Source of the DNA: Otatea glauca
Lineage: Eukaryota > Streptophyta > Magnoliopsida > Poales > Poaceae
Direction of reading: 5' to 3'
Length of the DNA stretch: 64,000 nt
Assembly: GCA_036346275.1 (NCBI GenBank)
Contig: CM070721.1
Coordinates: forward strand, 47,093,594 to 47,157,593
The notes under the pieces are model-generated. The model saw only the letters and a program-made list of their open reading frames with translations. It did no database searches and had not been told where the DNA came from. This document shows positions 22,711 to 33,786 of the stretch, piece by piece. The position numbers were made by a program, and so were the translations under genes. Within the stretch, counting starts at the first letter, position 1. Each line of letters starts with the position of its first letter.

Positions 22711-23474
22711 TGCGCAACAGCTGCTACATGCGTGGATCCGTGTGCAGCTGCTTCATCTATTGAAACAGTAGAGAGAGAGAGAATCTGCCGTCGCACCGTC
22801 CACGCTGGATTCACACAGAAACATTACGAAAATGTTCACGCTGAAATTACCCAGAAACTTTACAAAAATTTCATGAAAAACGGCTCAATTCTCCTCGCTT
22901 TTAATCGAAACAAGACGCATGCAGCAATAATAATTCTTGGAGCAAGTACACCAAACAGTAACACCAGAAGCAGTTGGTAGAGACTAGCGAGCAAGTGAAC
23001 TGGTCGATTCTTTCCCAAAGGATAGATCATGGAATCAGCCATGTCCATACTACATGCGCAACGCGCGGTCAAACTAAAAAAACGCAAGACGTGGTTGGTG
23101 GCGTGGATGCGTGATGTGACCGACTACGACTCACATTCGAGGTTCCGAAAACTGCTGAAATCCATCGTTCGTCCTCGCTCTTCAGTAAACTGCGCTGTCA
23201 AGTGAAAGTGGTTTCAGCCCACATCGCTATCGAGTATCGAATGCCACATGCATGATGCTGTATATTTCCTCTCCTTTTCCATCTGCCTTGGAAATGTCCC
23301 TCGATTTCCATACAAGTCAAATCATACGATCTCGTCGCTGTAAGCCAGCTGCAACAACTGGTCAAGGTTAAATGATAAAAGGAGAAAAAATGGTTAAATT
23401 CTTTGGCTAAAAGCACTGCGTTTGTGCCTGGGAGTCTCCAGGTGTACGTATGCATGCGGCCGGCCGGGAGAATG
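22711..23474. other. No gene seen
   Basis: This is a mixed-composition stretch with no domain, intron signals or repeats that I recognise. ORFs on both strands lack coding character. Confidence 0.5.
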
Positions 23475-23843
23475 ATTAGTAACAGTGATGTGAAAAACGG
23501 TATATAATTGACGGACGAATGTGGTACTATCACTATAGAGAAATCTATTATAGACGGCTCGAAAACGTCATCACAGACGTGATTTTTTAACCGTCTGTAA
23601 ACATGTGTCAGTGATAATACGACACATATCACAGACGGTTTTCCTACCGACTGTGAAAACATATATCACAGACGGTTTTTATCTATAACCGTCTCTGATA
23701 TAAGTTGATCACAGACGGTTTTTATCTATAACCGTCTCTGATATAAGTTGATCACAGACGATTTTTATCTATAACCGTCTCTGATATAAATTGATCACAG
23801 ACGGTTTTTAAATAGAACCATCTGAGATATGTTTTTTCCCTAA

Positions 23844-24489
23844 CTCTCTTGAAAGAAGTTCCATGATTAGTATCTGTTGTTCGAAATTTACTCTCTTTAG
23901 AAATTTCTACAACGATATTTACAATGCACAACCAGTTATAGATTTTATAATTAAATATCAAAACATCCTAAATGCATCAAGTCAACAGCTTGTCTGATGA
24001 GGATGATCTTAAAATATAAACATTTGTAGCACTTTTATCATCTTTCTTATTCTAATGTTGATGGATTCTAAAGCAAAATCCAATTCCATCCACAGTTCGT
24101 CCTAAAAGTTGTCATGCCCTGATTGGTCCTATTCCTGCACAAGGCCAGAGTGAAAATAGGCTGGCTATGGTATTCTCATTCGAGGATAATGATGAAGTGA
24201 AAGATAAATCAGAGCATAACAACTTTCAGGACGAATTGTGGATAGAATTGGATTTTGCCTTGAAATCCATCAATATTAGAATAAGAAAGGGGATGAAAGT
24301 GCTACAAATGTTCATATTTTAAGATCATCCTCATTAGACAAGCTATTGCCTCGATACATTTAGGATGTTTTGATATTCAATTACAAAATCTATAGCTGGT
24401 TGTGTTTTTGTAAATATCGTTGTAGAAATATTTAAAGAGAAGAAAATTTCGAACAACAGATACTAATCACGGAAGTTCTACCAAGAGAG
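23844..24489. repeat. Large inverted repeat, 281-bp arms, 82-bp loop
   Basis: The arm at 23844-24124 pairs with 24207-24489 at roughly 85-90 percent by eye. Landmarks such as GATTAGTATCTGTTGTTCGA, ATCAAAACATCCTAAATG and GAGGATGATCTTAAAATAT appear in the left arm and as reverse complement in the right. A transcript on either strand would fold into a long hairpin. It lies inside the CACTA element, next to its left subterminal repeats. Confidence 0.85.
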
Positions 24490-24749
24490 GTAGAACAACT
24501 TTTGATTCCAACAAGCAAATCGACACTATTAAGTAATTGGATTAATTCAAGATAATAAAATAGTAAGGATAATTTCAGTAATCAATACATTTACAAGATA
24601 TGATATCATAAATATCAACAAGCATTTATTGAGAAACAACATTTTAATTATTTGATAGATCAAGACAATGCCACCTTAGGGTTTTTCCATGTCTGCCATC
24701 ATTTATGTCACAGCTTCCGTAATAGAGGTTTTTCGGTTCTTACTGAAGT

Positions 24750-25150
24750 TCCATAGCTTCGGCACAGTGCCTATTTGTTTGACACCAATAACTGGTTGAC
24801 TTCCAGTCATATCTATTAATCCCTACAAAAGGGATCATATTATTGTCAAAAGGATGTTTTGGTATATTATCAGTAACTACGTCGAATTACATACTAGAAA
24901 CCTTTATATTATCTCTATAAGCTCAACTTTGACTTCTTCCTGCTCTGCATTCGCCCTGCGCTCCTTAATGATGAGTGCCTTATTAAGAGAATCAATATCT
25001 TACAATTTGCCATCTATGTCTTTCAGTTTTTTGTTTTATCTCATAAATCTTTTCTGTTAACTCAGACTTTCCCTTCAGTTGTTCTATCTCCACCTCAAGT
25101 TTTTGTTTAACATCCAACAGCTTTTTCATATCATTTATTTTGTCTGTAGA
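24750..25150 (-). pseudogene. Captured fragment of an FDM/IDN2-like (XH-domain) gene
   Basis: On the minus strand, 25140-24920 encodes a coiled coil of the type D-V-K-Q-K-L-E-V-E-I-E-Q-L-K-G. After a frame break near 25010 it reads D-S-L-N-K-A-L-I-I-K-E-R-R. This pair of motifs is characteristic of the region before the XH domain in plant FDM/IDN2 proteins, which work with SGS3-like partners in RNA-directed DNA methylation. A second block at about 24815-24750 reads M-T-G-S-Q-P-V-I-G-V-K-Q-I-G and matches the start of the next conserved segment (I-G-V-K/R-R/Q-M-G). Stops and frame changes make it non-coding. Its place inside CACTA ends suggests transduplication. The match is from memory of the family, not a search. 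Confidence 0.65.
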
Positions 25151-26429
25151 CTCTATTTTATATGTATGTGCAATTTGTAGTTAATGGGACATATAATGTA
25201 TATACGATGAATCACGACATAAGTTAAGCATCTAGATGTTTTTGAAATATAGTGTGCACAATTCAAATCTTGCAAAAACAACATAATCGAAAGGATAAAG
25301 CAATTCATATTTATTATGTTGACTTGACATTGAATTATGTCTACTTAATAGATTAATCGGTAATTATATGATAGAGTGCTCTCAGGTGTCGGGCTGATAA
25401 AGGTTAGACCTTCAGCCTCCTCGCCACAAGGTGTAGGGCTGCTAGAGGCAATCTCTTACCTCCACTACACTAGAGTCATGTAATCAAAATTGAACTAAAC
25501 AATTAATCAAACAAATAAATCTTTGAACTCTTACCTTCCTAAATTATGCACCATCAAAATCAGAATATGAATAGTATCTAAGTGTTCTTTTATTGTATAT
25601 GTGTACCAACAAATACAAAATATGATAAAATGTGATATGATCATAGAAATATTAGAAATTCTAAGAACAAGGCATCTGCTTACTTAAACAAATCATATTA
25701 TTAGAATTACATGTCATGTTCTTCGAATTACTGAATATTGAATATGATGATCAAGCTTAAAGACAGTAAAATAAAAGCAATACTTTCTACCATTAACCGA
25801 AAGCAACACTATAGTTTAAGACCACATTCGCTACTTTAATTGTTTTAGTTCATCAATAGAGTCATAACATCATTGTACATACAACCGGCAGCATAATAGA
25901 ATGAAAGTACATGTAGCCCTAGTATAGCAGATAATATGAAGTGAGTATCACGCAATCATAATTGGACACACTTATTGTGGAATGTCTTAATGAAAGACTA
26001 AATAATAATCATACATGAAGCATAAAAAAATATAACTGCCACTTCAAACAACATCAAATTATATGGCTGATGTTAGATTCTAATTTGATACAATCATAAT
26101 ACAATGATGAAATATCAAGGAATAATACAGGTAGATTCTAATTTGATACAGATTCACTAAACAAGGACAGTGCATTCTGCATATTCTTGTTAGGTCCATC
26201 AAAACCTAGGTCTCCCCAGTCCCCACAAAACTGCAAGGTTATCCCCCAATCAATCACTAAAAATGAAAGAATCGCCATGAATATGCTATTAACCAATTAA
26301 TCTATATTAGAGAATCTAGTTGTACATGTTGACAAAGTTCACCTATAAACAGTAATAGAAAAACTAACCATTCATGTATTCACATTTACTAACAGAAATA
26401 TTAAAAAAATTGTATGTCATGCACATTAC
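25151..26429. other. CACTA interior without a recognised gene
   Basis: AT-rich sequence. Stretches near 25740-25870 (AAGACAGTAAAATAAAAGCAATAC-like, read in part) resemble 9700-9800 of CACTA segment A, showing that the two elements share a leader region. A possible splice-donor context occurs near 25450 on the minus strand. Confidence 0.45.
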
Positions 26430-27339
26430 CTCAGGTCGCCGAGGGAGAGGGGGAAGAGGCCGGCACGGGGGGAGGAGGCTGGCAACGCAGAGGAGGATAC
26501 CGGTGCGGAGGAGGAGAACGACGACGCGGGGGAGGAGGCCGACAGCGCGGGGGAGGAGACTGACGCGGGGGTGGAGGCCGGCGGCGCGGGGAAGGAGACC
26601 GATGCGGGAGAGGAGGCGCTAGGGTTTGGGGAGGCGAAACATGCTGAGTATCCTGCATGAGCCGATCGGTATATTTATAGGGATGTTATCTCATACGGTT
26701 CTATAATAGAACTAACTGTGATAGCTACATGTGTCATCACGGTTTTATGCTAAAACCATCAGTGATATCTCTTTATATCACGGACGGTTTATGGATAGAA
26801 CTGTCTGTGATGATATCACTAACGGTTTTACTGTATAATCGTCAGGCGTCTAATATAAGCATTTCTGTAATAATGTACCGTTAAGCCATTAATCGTAATA
26901 CGGCCGATTAATCAGAATTTAATGGATATTTATGCGTTCATATTAATATATTTATTTATATTTAGAATTAATTAGAAATATTTTAGTTACCTAAAGTTAT
27001 TATAAATTATCACTCTATGAAACATGTTTTACATTTCATTGTTTATACTTCATCCAAAAGGTACATACTATAAACACTATGACACAATATTAAAAATTAA
27101 TTTATCGTACTTAGTGAATAAAAATAAGCTATTTTCATAATTAAACAGGAAAAAAAGGATGATTAATTGGAAAACGGTCTATTAATCGGATTATACGGTC
27201 AATTAATTGTTCGACTGCGTTAATTGCACTTTGATTAAACTATTTGTGATGGTTTTAGTCATCGTCATCGATGAATCGGCCGACTAATCGGTTGAATGGG
27301 CCGTTTTTTACAACAATGATTAGTAGTAGACCACAGGGA

Positions 27340-27790
27340 TAATGTTACCGCCGGCCGTTACCGGCCTTATCGGTGGACCCCGGTAGAAATTCAAACCAGT
27401 CAAAAAAATCATTTAAATTTGAATTTTAGATTTTGTGTTAAGGGTATAGAAGTAGCCGTAACCAGAATTGAAGCTATAAACATCTGTTTCCGCAGTAGCA
27501 AAATAATAAACGTGGTAATGTTGTTCCTCCACGAGAAAAATAGGAAAAAAAAATTATCTGCTACACGTGGGAATCGATTCTTAAACCTCATGTAAACTAC
27601 ACGACCCCTCCCTCCAATAGGACAGCGGCATTATATAATTTAATAATTTATAATGTGCTTGAGATCTCTTTTATCAGTGAAACAAAAAGCTTTAATTTAA
27701 AATTTGGTTTGAATATTACGGACCAAAGTTTATCGAAATATCCGGTTGTATCGGTGACCCCCATTTATTTTTCTTCTAAAACGATATTTT
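27340..27790. repeat. Possible inverted-repeat element with ACCGG-rich ends
   Basis: GTTACCGGCCTTATCGGTGG and ATTCAAACCAG near 27358-27400 find a loose reverse-complement partner near 27710-27765 (GGTTTGAATATT, CCGGTTGTATCGGTGACCC). This could be a decayed MITE. Limits and target duplication are unknown. Confidence 0.3.
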
Positions 27791-28840
27791 TGCCTTGTAG
27801 ACCAGTAGTAACTGACGTTTATGTGCGGAGATCTGTCGTAGTGTCGTCCCAAATGCGTCAGGTAGAATTCAGCTGAAATTACACACGGCAAGCCAAAGAA
27901 AATACGAAAGTTTTTATAACTAGGGTTACCTTGATCCTCTGCATTTTACTTGGTTTCATCTGGAATCTGGAATTTCTTGCATTTTCCAAGTGAGGGGTAC
28001 TGAAAATGCGGCAAGTATTTTACGGATGACGAGGATATTCCGCCACCTTATTGAGGGTGGGCACATCCTTTTCTGCTCGCTAAAGTATATGGCTTATGTT
28101 TATTCATCATCTTAATTTTTCAGGCAAGTTAGCGTGCGCATAAAACTGAATATAGTATCGGAGCCGAGAGATCCTAAGTTAAAGATATAGCTAACGCAAT
28201 ATTAAAAAAATAACTACGGCTCACTTTGATTACACAAATTAAATCTAATTGAATATAGACGTGATGGATAAAGTATATTATCAGTGTCATGTCACTCGGA
28301 GTGGCAGAACTTGATCACGCCATGACGACGGACTTAGCAATGTTGTTTGGTCAAAAGGATGATATTTAGAAATAAGTTGAGTAAAAGGTTATCGATCGAA
28401 ATAAATTAGCAAGGGTTAAATAATAAAAAGGATTTCGGTACTGAAGTAGTTGATGAGGTGGGGAGCGGACAGGTACATGCGTCGTAGCAAAAGGATCGTA
28501 TGCATTGCATTTTCAAAAGGAAAAACAGAATACGAGTCACCAAAGTAGCGTGTGAAAGTACACAAGGGTGTGCTTATCCTGAGCCTTAACTGTTGGCATT
28601 TCTGGAAAGCAAAATTCTCTAATCTAGATTAATTGAATGAATAAAGTACACAAGTACCTAACACTTACATTGAAAATGGTAGATGAACAACTTGTCACCG
28701 TCAAATCCATAGTTTGATGAACCTCAACAGTGTCTTGTGTACTTTCAATATCTAATACGTACCTCAACAGTGTCAAATCCATTTTTTTACCTTCCTCACT
28801 ATCTAATATGTACCACAACAGTGTCTTGATTGGCTACAGA
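27791..28840. other. Intergenic DNA upstream of RPS24
   Basis: No gene is seen. A degenerate short repeat with the core ACCTCAACAGTGTC occurs three times at about 28720, 28760 and 28812. Confidence 0.4.
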
Positions 28841-28846
28841 CACGCC

Positions 28847-28914
28847 AGCCCAGTTAAGGCCCTAAAGCCCACCAAAACAAACTAGGCCGTCTAAAGTCCA
28901 ACTCGCTAGGGTTT
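28847..28914 (+). promoter_or_regulatory. Site II elements and telo-box of the RPS24 promoter
   Basis: Two site II motifs (AGCCCA, reverse of TGGGCT) at 28847-28852 and 28866-28871 precede a telo-box CTAGGGTTT at 28906-28914. The combination of telo-box and site II is the recognised promoter signature of plant ribosomal-protein genes, linking them to cell division. A pyrimidine-rich leader (28938-28980) follows and suits a ribosomal-protein 5' UTR. The start ATG is about 135 bases downstream of the telo-box. Confidence 0.75.
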
Positions 28915-29048
28915 CACTACATATACACGCGCTCACACGCCCCTCCCTCCCACCTCCGCTTTCGCTCGCTCCCTCCCGCCCGCGCCGCCGCGTTCCTCCG
29001 CAAGCAGCCGGCCGACTTGCACACCGCGAGGCGGGGACGCGCGCAGCC

Positions 29049-32000
29049 ATGGCCGACTCCAAGGCCGCCGCGGCCGTCACCCTCCGCACCCGCAAGTTTA
29101 TGACCAACCGCCTCCTCTCCCGCAAGCAGTTCGTGCTCGAGGTCATCCACCCGGGCCGCCCCAACGTCTCCAAGGTGCGAGATCCCCCGGCCCCTCGTTT
29201 CTTGGCGCGATTTCATTTCGAGGCGGATTCTAAGGGTGTGTTGGTGCGCAGGCGGAGCTGAAGGAGAGGCTGGCGAAGATGTACGAGGTGAAGGACCCGA
29301 ACAGCATCTTCGTGTTCAAGTTCCGCACCCACTTCGGAGGCGGCAAGTCCACCGGGTTCGGCCTTATCTACGACAACCTCGACGCCGCCAAGAAGTACGA
29401 GCCCAAGTACCGCCTCATCAGGGTACGTACGCATTCGTATACTCTCGCTCTTGCACGCTACTTTACTTGCATCGCACTACGTTGCGTTCTCTGCTGAATG
29501 TGCGCTTGAACTAGCTGGATGACTGTTGCCTCTGTGATGGGCTGGTATCCTGATGTGTAAATTGATGTAACTGCAGTAGTGTATCAGTGACTTTTAGCTG
29601 GTCTGTTGGTATAAGAATTGCACTGGAGGATTGTGTGACAAGTGATTAGGAATGTTAGACAGTATCCTATATTGTCTTGTATAGAGATTGATAGTATCCT
29701 AGATTGCTTTGTGTAGAGATTGCTAGTATCATGCATTGTCATCTATATTACCTTATATAGACTTTTCATTTGTACCCTTATGTACATATATTCGGGCCTA
29801 TTGGCTTCACCATGAATACAAATACTATTCATAACATGGTATCAGAGCGAGGTTAGGGTTAGGGTTTCACCGGTGTTGCACTTGCGCCATCCGCCACCTT
29901 CTCCTTGTTAGCTTGTCGCCGCCGCTCTTCCTGTGGCTCTTCCCGCTGTCAGCCGTCGTTCCTGTCCGGCGATTCCGCAGTCTTTGGCCGTCGCTCCCCG
30001 CCGTACGACGGCCACCTTCGCCGTCTTTTCTTTCCACGCTCTAGTTTCTTACAGCTCCAGGCATATTCTGATGCTATCTGCACTAGTGATCACTCTGACC
30101 GTCGGCCTCTTTGTGCCTACTTTATTTTTCTTGGTGGTTCTCTCATTGCTTGGAAGACTAAGAAGTAGATAACAGTTTCTCGTTTAAGTGCTAGGGTTGA
30201 GTTGCGAGCTATGGCTTTTTTGACAGCAGAGATTACTTGGCTACGGTGATTACTTGAGGATTTTGGTGTTTCTACACCGACTCTTTTATTTGACAGTATA
30301 GGTGCTATTAGCAGTGCTCGAGACCCAATGAAGCATGAGCTCATCAATATTATCGGTGTTGATGCTTCCTACATGTGGTCACATGTGCAGATCAACTTGT
30401 GGCTCTTCAGTATGTGCTTTCAAAGCTCTAGTTGGTAGACTTATTTACAAAGGCACATACTCGAGCTCACCACAACTTTTATCTCTCCAAACTCAGTGTT
30501 GTTGATCCACCATGAGTTTGAGGAGGGGTGTTAGACAATATTCTGTTTTGCCTTTTATAGAGAGTTTGAGGGGGGTGTTAGACAATATCCTATATTGCCT
30601 TTTATGGAGGCTGCCAGTATCCTAGATTGCCTTGTATAGATATTGCTAATATCCTATATTGCCTTGTATAGATATCTCCTTATATAGGATTTCCTTTTGT
30701 ACCCTCATGTATATGTGTATATTCTGGCCTACTAGCCTCATGATGAATACAATTGCTATTCATAACAAGGAAGTCATCGTGGAAAGTTCGCAAACCGAAG
30801 TAGTATGTTGCTGTGGAATGTGTTTTGGGTTTTATGTGTAAATTTAGAGCTAAATCGTGTTGGTGATTTTAGCACATGAACTGAGGGGTGAATGAGTAGT
30901 ATAGACAAGGTTTGTCTTAAGATATTGCTGTGTTGTGCATCCCACCGGTTACCGGATTGCAGTCGATGAGCTTAATGTGTAGCTGAGTTAGATGGATGGT
31001 TGGTTCTGTGCTCAGTAAAAGTATATTTATGTCTAATTGAATTAACCACAAACTTCCTCAACTGATAACATTTGTTGTTATAATGGTTTGGAGATAGTAA
31101 TTGAAGTCAGTATCTATTGCCACAGCATGACAGATCCCTGTATTTTGTGCCAGACTTAAGGCAATTGACCCAATTCTATTGGCATGTCAGCTGAACCGTG
31201 TGTGCAGATAAGAAGTTCTGACTTTTGATTAAAGTTGGTCTCGTGATGTAAGGTGCATGTTTGTATAGGCCAGTCTTTTAAGCTGTGCAACTTGTTTTTT
31301 TTCCCCTTCCGTTTATATGGTAATTGTCCTGGACCTCTCTATCTCTTGGTTGTACAACATAAGAATTAAGTATAATTGGATGTTCAGAGCAATTTTCCTC
31401 ACTCGTTGTCTTGGTAGCTCAAATTACTACTATGTATCTGAACAAGCTATGTTTTTGACTCTTCTAATGAAACCTTGGCCACTGATTTTTACAGTAGTAT
31501 GATAGCCAAAAACAGTAATATATGTTAATTGTGGAAACAGGTTATGATGACAGATTTACTTTGATCATTTTCATGTGACCAAAACTATATATACTTGTAT
31601 GTGTATTACTGATCAAAGTTAACTGCATATCTACTATTATTGTTTGCTACTGAAGCGTTGTAGTGCTGAACTGTCATTATTTACTTTTATCATGATGCAC
31701 ACAACATGCATGGTAACCATGAAACCTTCGAATGGAATGTTTTGATTGTGTTTGCCTTTAACCACTGTATTAGCTGGCTCTATGTATGACCGGAGTTAAA
31801 TGCTATTCATCATTTCTTTTCTTAATAGTTGTAACATAACATTCTAGATTACAGACCGATTCATGTGTATAGTAGGGTTAAATATGATTATAATGTTTTG
31901 AGTTGCTAATATCTTGGTATTCTTGACAGAATGGTCTTGCTACTAAGGTCGAGAAGTCACGTAAGCAGATGAAGGAACGGAAGAATAGGGCAAAGAAGAT

Positions 32001-32166
32001 CCGTGGTGTGAAGAAGGTCAGTATCAACCCAACATTTTGTAACATTTATGTTGATTGTCGTACTTTGATGGTTTGATTGTTTTGGTACTTGACCACGTAA
32101 CCAAATTTGTGTTCTGTGCTAATTTTGCAGACAAAGGCTGGAGATGCTGCTGGGAAGAAGAAATGA
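29049..32166 (+). CDS. RPS24: 40S ribosomal protein S24 (eS24), four exons
   Basis: Exons are 29049-29174, 29252-29422, 31930-32016 and 32131-32166, all with GT..AG introns, giving 420 nt (139 residues plus stop). The product opens M-A-D-S-K-A, continues T-L-R-T-R-K-F-M-T-N-R-L-L, then has the conserved F-R-T-H-F-G-G-G-K-S-T-G-F-G block, Y-D-N-L-D-A-A-K-K-Y, and a basic tail (K-S-R-K-Q-M-K-E-R-K-N-R-A-K-K). This is full length for plant eS24. It is a component of the small ribosomal subunit, acting in pre-rRNA processing and translation. The start is the first ATG in a GCC-ATGG context. The promoter carries telo-box and site II motifs. Intron 2 is about 2.5 kb and holds a Copia element. No lesion is seen, so the gene is probably active. 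Confidence 0.97.
29653..30767 (+). mobile_element. Internally deleted Copia element in RPS24 intron 2
   Basis: A perfect 5-bp duplication AGGAA (29648-29652 and 30768-30772) flanks LTRs at 29653-29836 and about 30576-30767, both TGTTAGACA...ATTCATAACA. The primer site TGGTATCAGAGC follows at 29837-29848, and a polypurine stretch (GAGGGGGG) precedes the 3' LTR. Between them only a leader/gag start and a fragment of RNase H remain (about 30070-30500; I-A-W-K-T-K-K and S-A-R-V-E-L-R-A-M-A motifs, with stops). A 47-bp piece made of the LTR start plus polypurine tract is duplicated at 30529-30575. The LTRs differ visibly, so the insertion is old. It has the same orientation as the host gene and leaves its exons untouched. 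Confidence 0.9.
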
Positions 32167-32599
32167 GAGAAGACACTCGCCTTGTAGTCTTCAGTAAATT
32201 ATCAACCCTTGTTTCGTTTAGGACGGTCTCGTGGCAATATTGCTGAATGCTTAATTATAACTAGAAAGCTTTTTTGCCATTTGTGTCATGTCCTGGTATG
32301 TTGAACATTTGTAGTATCGTGTGCTCAGATTTTGAGGAAATTTGTTTGATTCTAGCATATACAGTACTGGTTATCACGGCTCTTGGTCTGGTGTCTCGCC
32401 CATTTTGCTATTTGGTTTCGGCCATCCAGTACACAAAATTGCAAGACCAGGTTACGATAGAACAGGTACTGAGGCTGAAACTGAACTACGGCTATGTTGC
32501 ATCGTGCTCTTCTGCCAGCTTTGTTATCTTTTAGCACAGTTTTTTTTAGGTTTAACGACAGAGGTAAGTTGATCGATACGTTATCGCGTGATGTTTAAA
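32167..32599 (+). other. RPS24 3' UTR and downstream flank
   Basis: Sequence after the stop shows no further coding exon. T-rich and TTAATG/AATTATAA stretches near 32250 could serve 3' end formation, but no clear AATAAA is present. Confidence 0.4.
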
Positions 32600-33786
32600 T
32601 GGTTGGAGATATGCTCGGGCAATCATAGAGATGATTATATATTTTTATATTCATGATTTATTATTTTGTTCTTTGAATAATGTCATTATTATTCATTAGT
32701 AATTATGTGATTTATTTGTGAAACTCTATATATGACTTTGTGATGATTATTCTAAAGTGATCTTTAGTCGATAAAACATGTCATTTATGAATAGACTAGC
32801 GTATGTATTGGTTGATCATGTTTCGCATGTCATGAATATGAGAATATCAAATCAATAATATGGACACATGTTAGAGAACATAGAGTTGGATGTCACATTT
32901 TGACATTGCGAGAACATTATAATCTTGTTATCAATTGGTCTTATACAATGTGCATGCTATATTCTTAGATTTGAGGTTAACGTATATGCTCAAGATGTGT
33001 AATGATTTACTTAAGGGTTGCCAAATATTACTCTGTAACTAGGTAGTTATAAAGGTGGTTTTTCAGGTTTGTCATAAAGTATGCTTGGAGGCATGGTCGA
33101 TTAAGATGGGATTTGCCTCTCTATACAACAGGAGAGATCTTTAGACCTTTCGAGTGGACGAATTCCGGAAATGCATAGTCATGCTTCTTGTTGTCAAAGA
33201 GTTAACTGCAATCTGGGATTCTAAGTCACGTAATCGAGAAAGAGTGTTCAAGCTAACTAAACAAGGATGATATATACTTGCCTTGAGTTTGACCGATATC
33301 ATAAGGCAAAAGTAATGGTCGAGTAAGAGTATTCGGGTCATGTCTAAGTATACGTGAACTTATAGGATTACGCGCTTAAAGGGTTAGGATGATCCGAATT
33401 CTGATGGGCTTCAAGTTTTTAACAAGCCTCTAATGTAGAGATCCATTGTGGGGGCATTTATATAAAGGAAAGGGTGGTGGCTCGACGCATGGCGCCCCTG
33501 CCTCATACGTGTAGATACCTTGGAGGCATTTCAACGAAGCTTAACGCTAGGATGATCCACAACCTGTAACGACGACGAGAACGATCCGCAATCTGCGACA
33601 GTCACGAGGATCTGTTAGAGGAGGCGCAAGACTAATACAACTACAACCACAACAACACGCTACATCGACTCTACTTTCGCTATGAGTCTACATGTCTAGT
33701 GTTAATTCCGTAATCTATATCTTACAGTGATTTTTTAGTTACGCGGTAAAAAAAATTGAATTTATGCTAGAAGCTTTCTTGCTTCA
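32600..33786 (+). mobile_element. Angela/BARE-like Copia solo LTR, decayed
   Basis: It starts GGTTGGAGATATGCTCGGGC (from TGTTGGAAATATGCCC...) and aligns along its length with the better preserved LTR at 57650-59107. Shared blocks are CAATCATAGAGATGATTA, AATAATATGGACACATGTTAG, AACTAGGTAGTTATAAAG, and near the end CTACTTTCGCTA and TTAGTTACG. It is about 270 bp shorter. No internal domain adjoins it, so it is a solo LTR. The target duplication is not clear. Confidence 0.7.

Larger units (their letters stand above)
23531..26875 (-). mobile_element. Non-autonomous CACTA element carrying gene-derived sequence
   Basis: The left end is CACTATAGAGAAATC... and the right end reads as the reverse complement of CATTATTACAGAAATG. 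Both continue into arrays of ACAGACGGTTTTTAT / ATAACCGTCT repeats (left 23560-23830, right 26690-26850). Flanks TAT and TAC are compatible with a 3-bp target with one change. The right part has a proline/arginine-rich minus-strand exon-like block (26640-26430), as at 10100-9890 in CACTA segment A. No TNP2 is present. The cargo includes a large inverted repeat (23844-24489) and an FDM/IDN2-like fragment (24750-25150). Confidence 0.8.
23483..27318. mobile_element. hAT-type MITE split by a CACTA element
   Basis: The ends are CAGTGATGTGAAAAACGG at 23483 and the reverse complement of CATTGTTGTAAAAAACGG ending at 27318. They are flanked by the 8-bp sites ATTAGTAA (23475-23482) and ATTAGTAG (27319-27326), 7 of 8 equal. 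CA..TG ends and an 8-bp target fit the hAT superfamily. Without the CACTA insertion (23531-26875) it is about 491 bp, with CGGCCGATTAATC / CGACTAATCGG-like inner sequence and no coding capacity. Confidence 0.7.

Noticed and set aside
26374..26622. Arginine-rich plus-strand ORF
   Set aside because: It is the antisense of the proline-rich CACTA leader block and is composed of a short GC repeat.
29840..30172. ORFs in RPS24 intron 2 as a nested host gene
   Set aside because: The region is the leader and RNase H relic of the Copia element between its LTRs.
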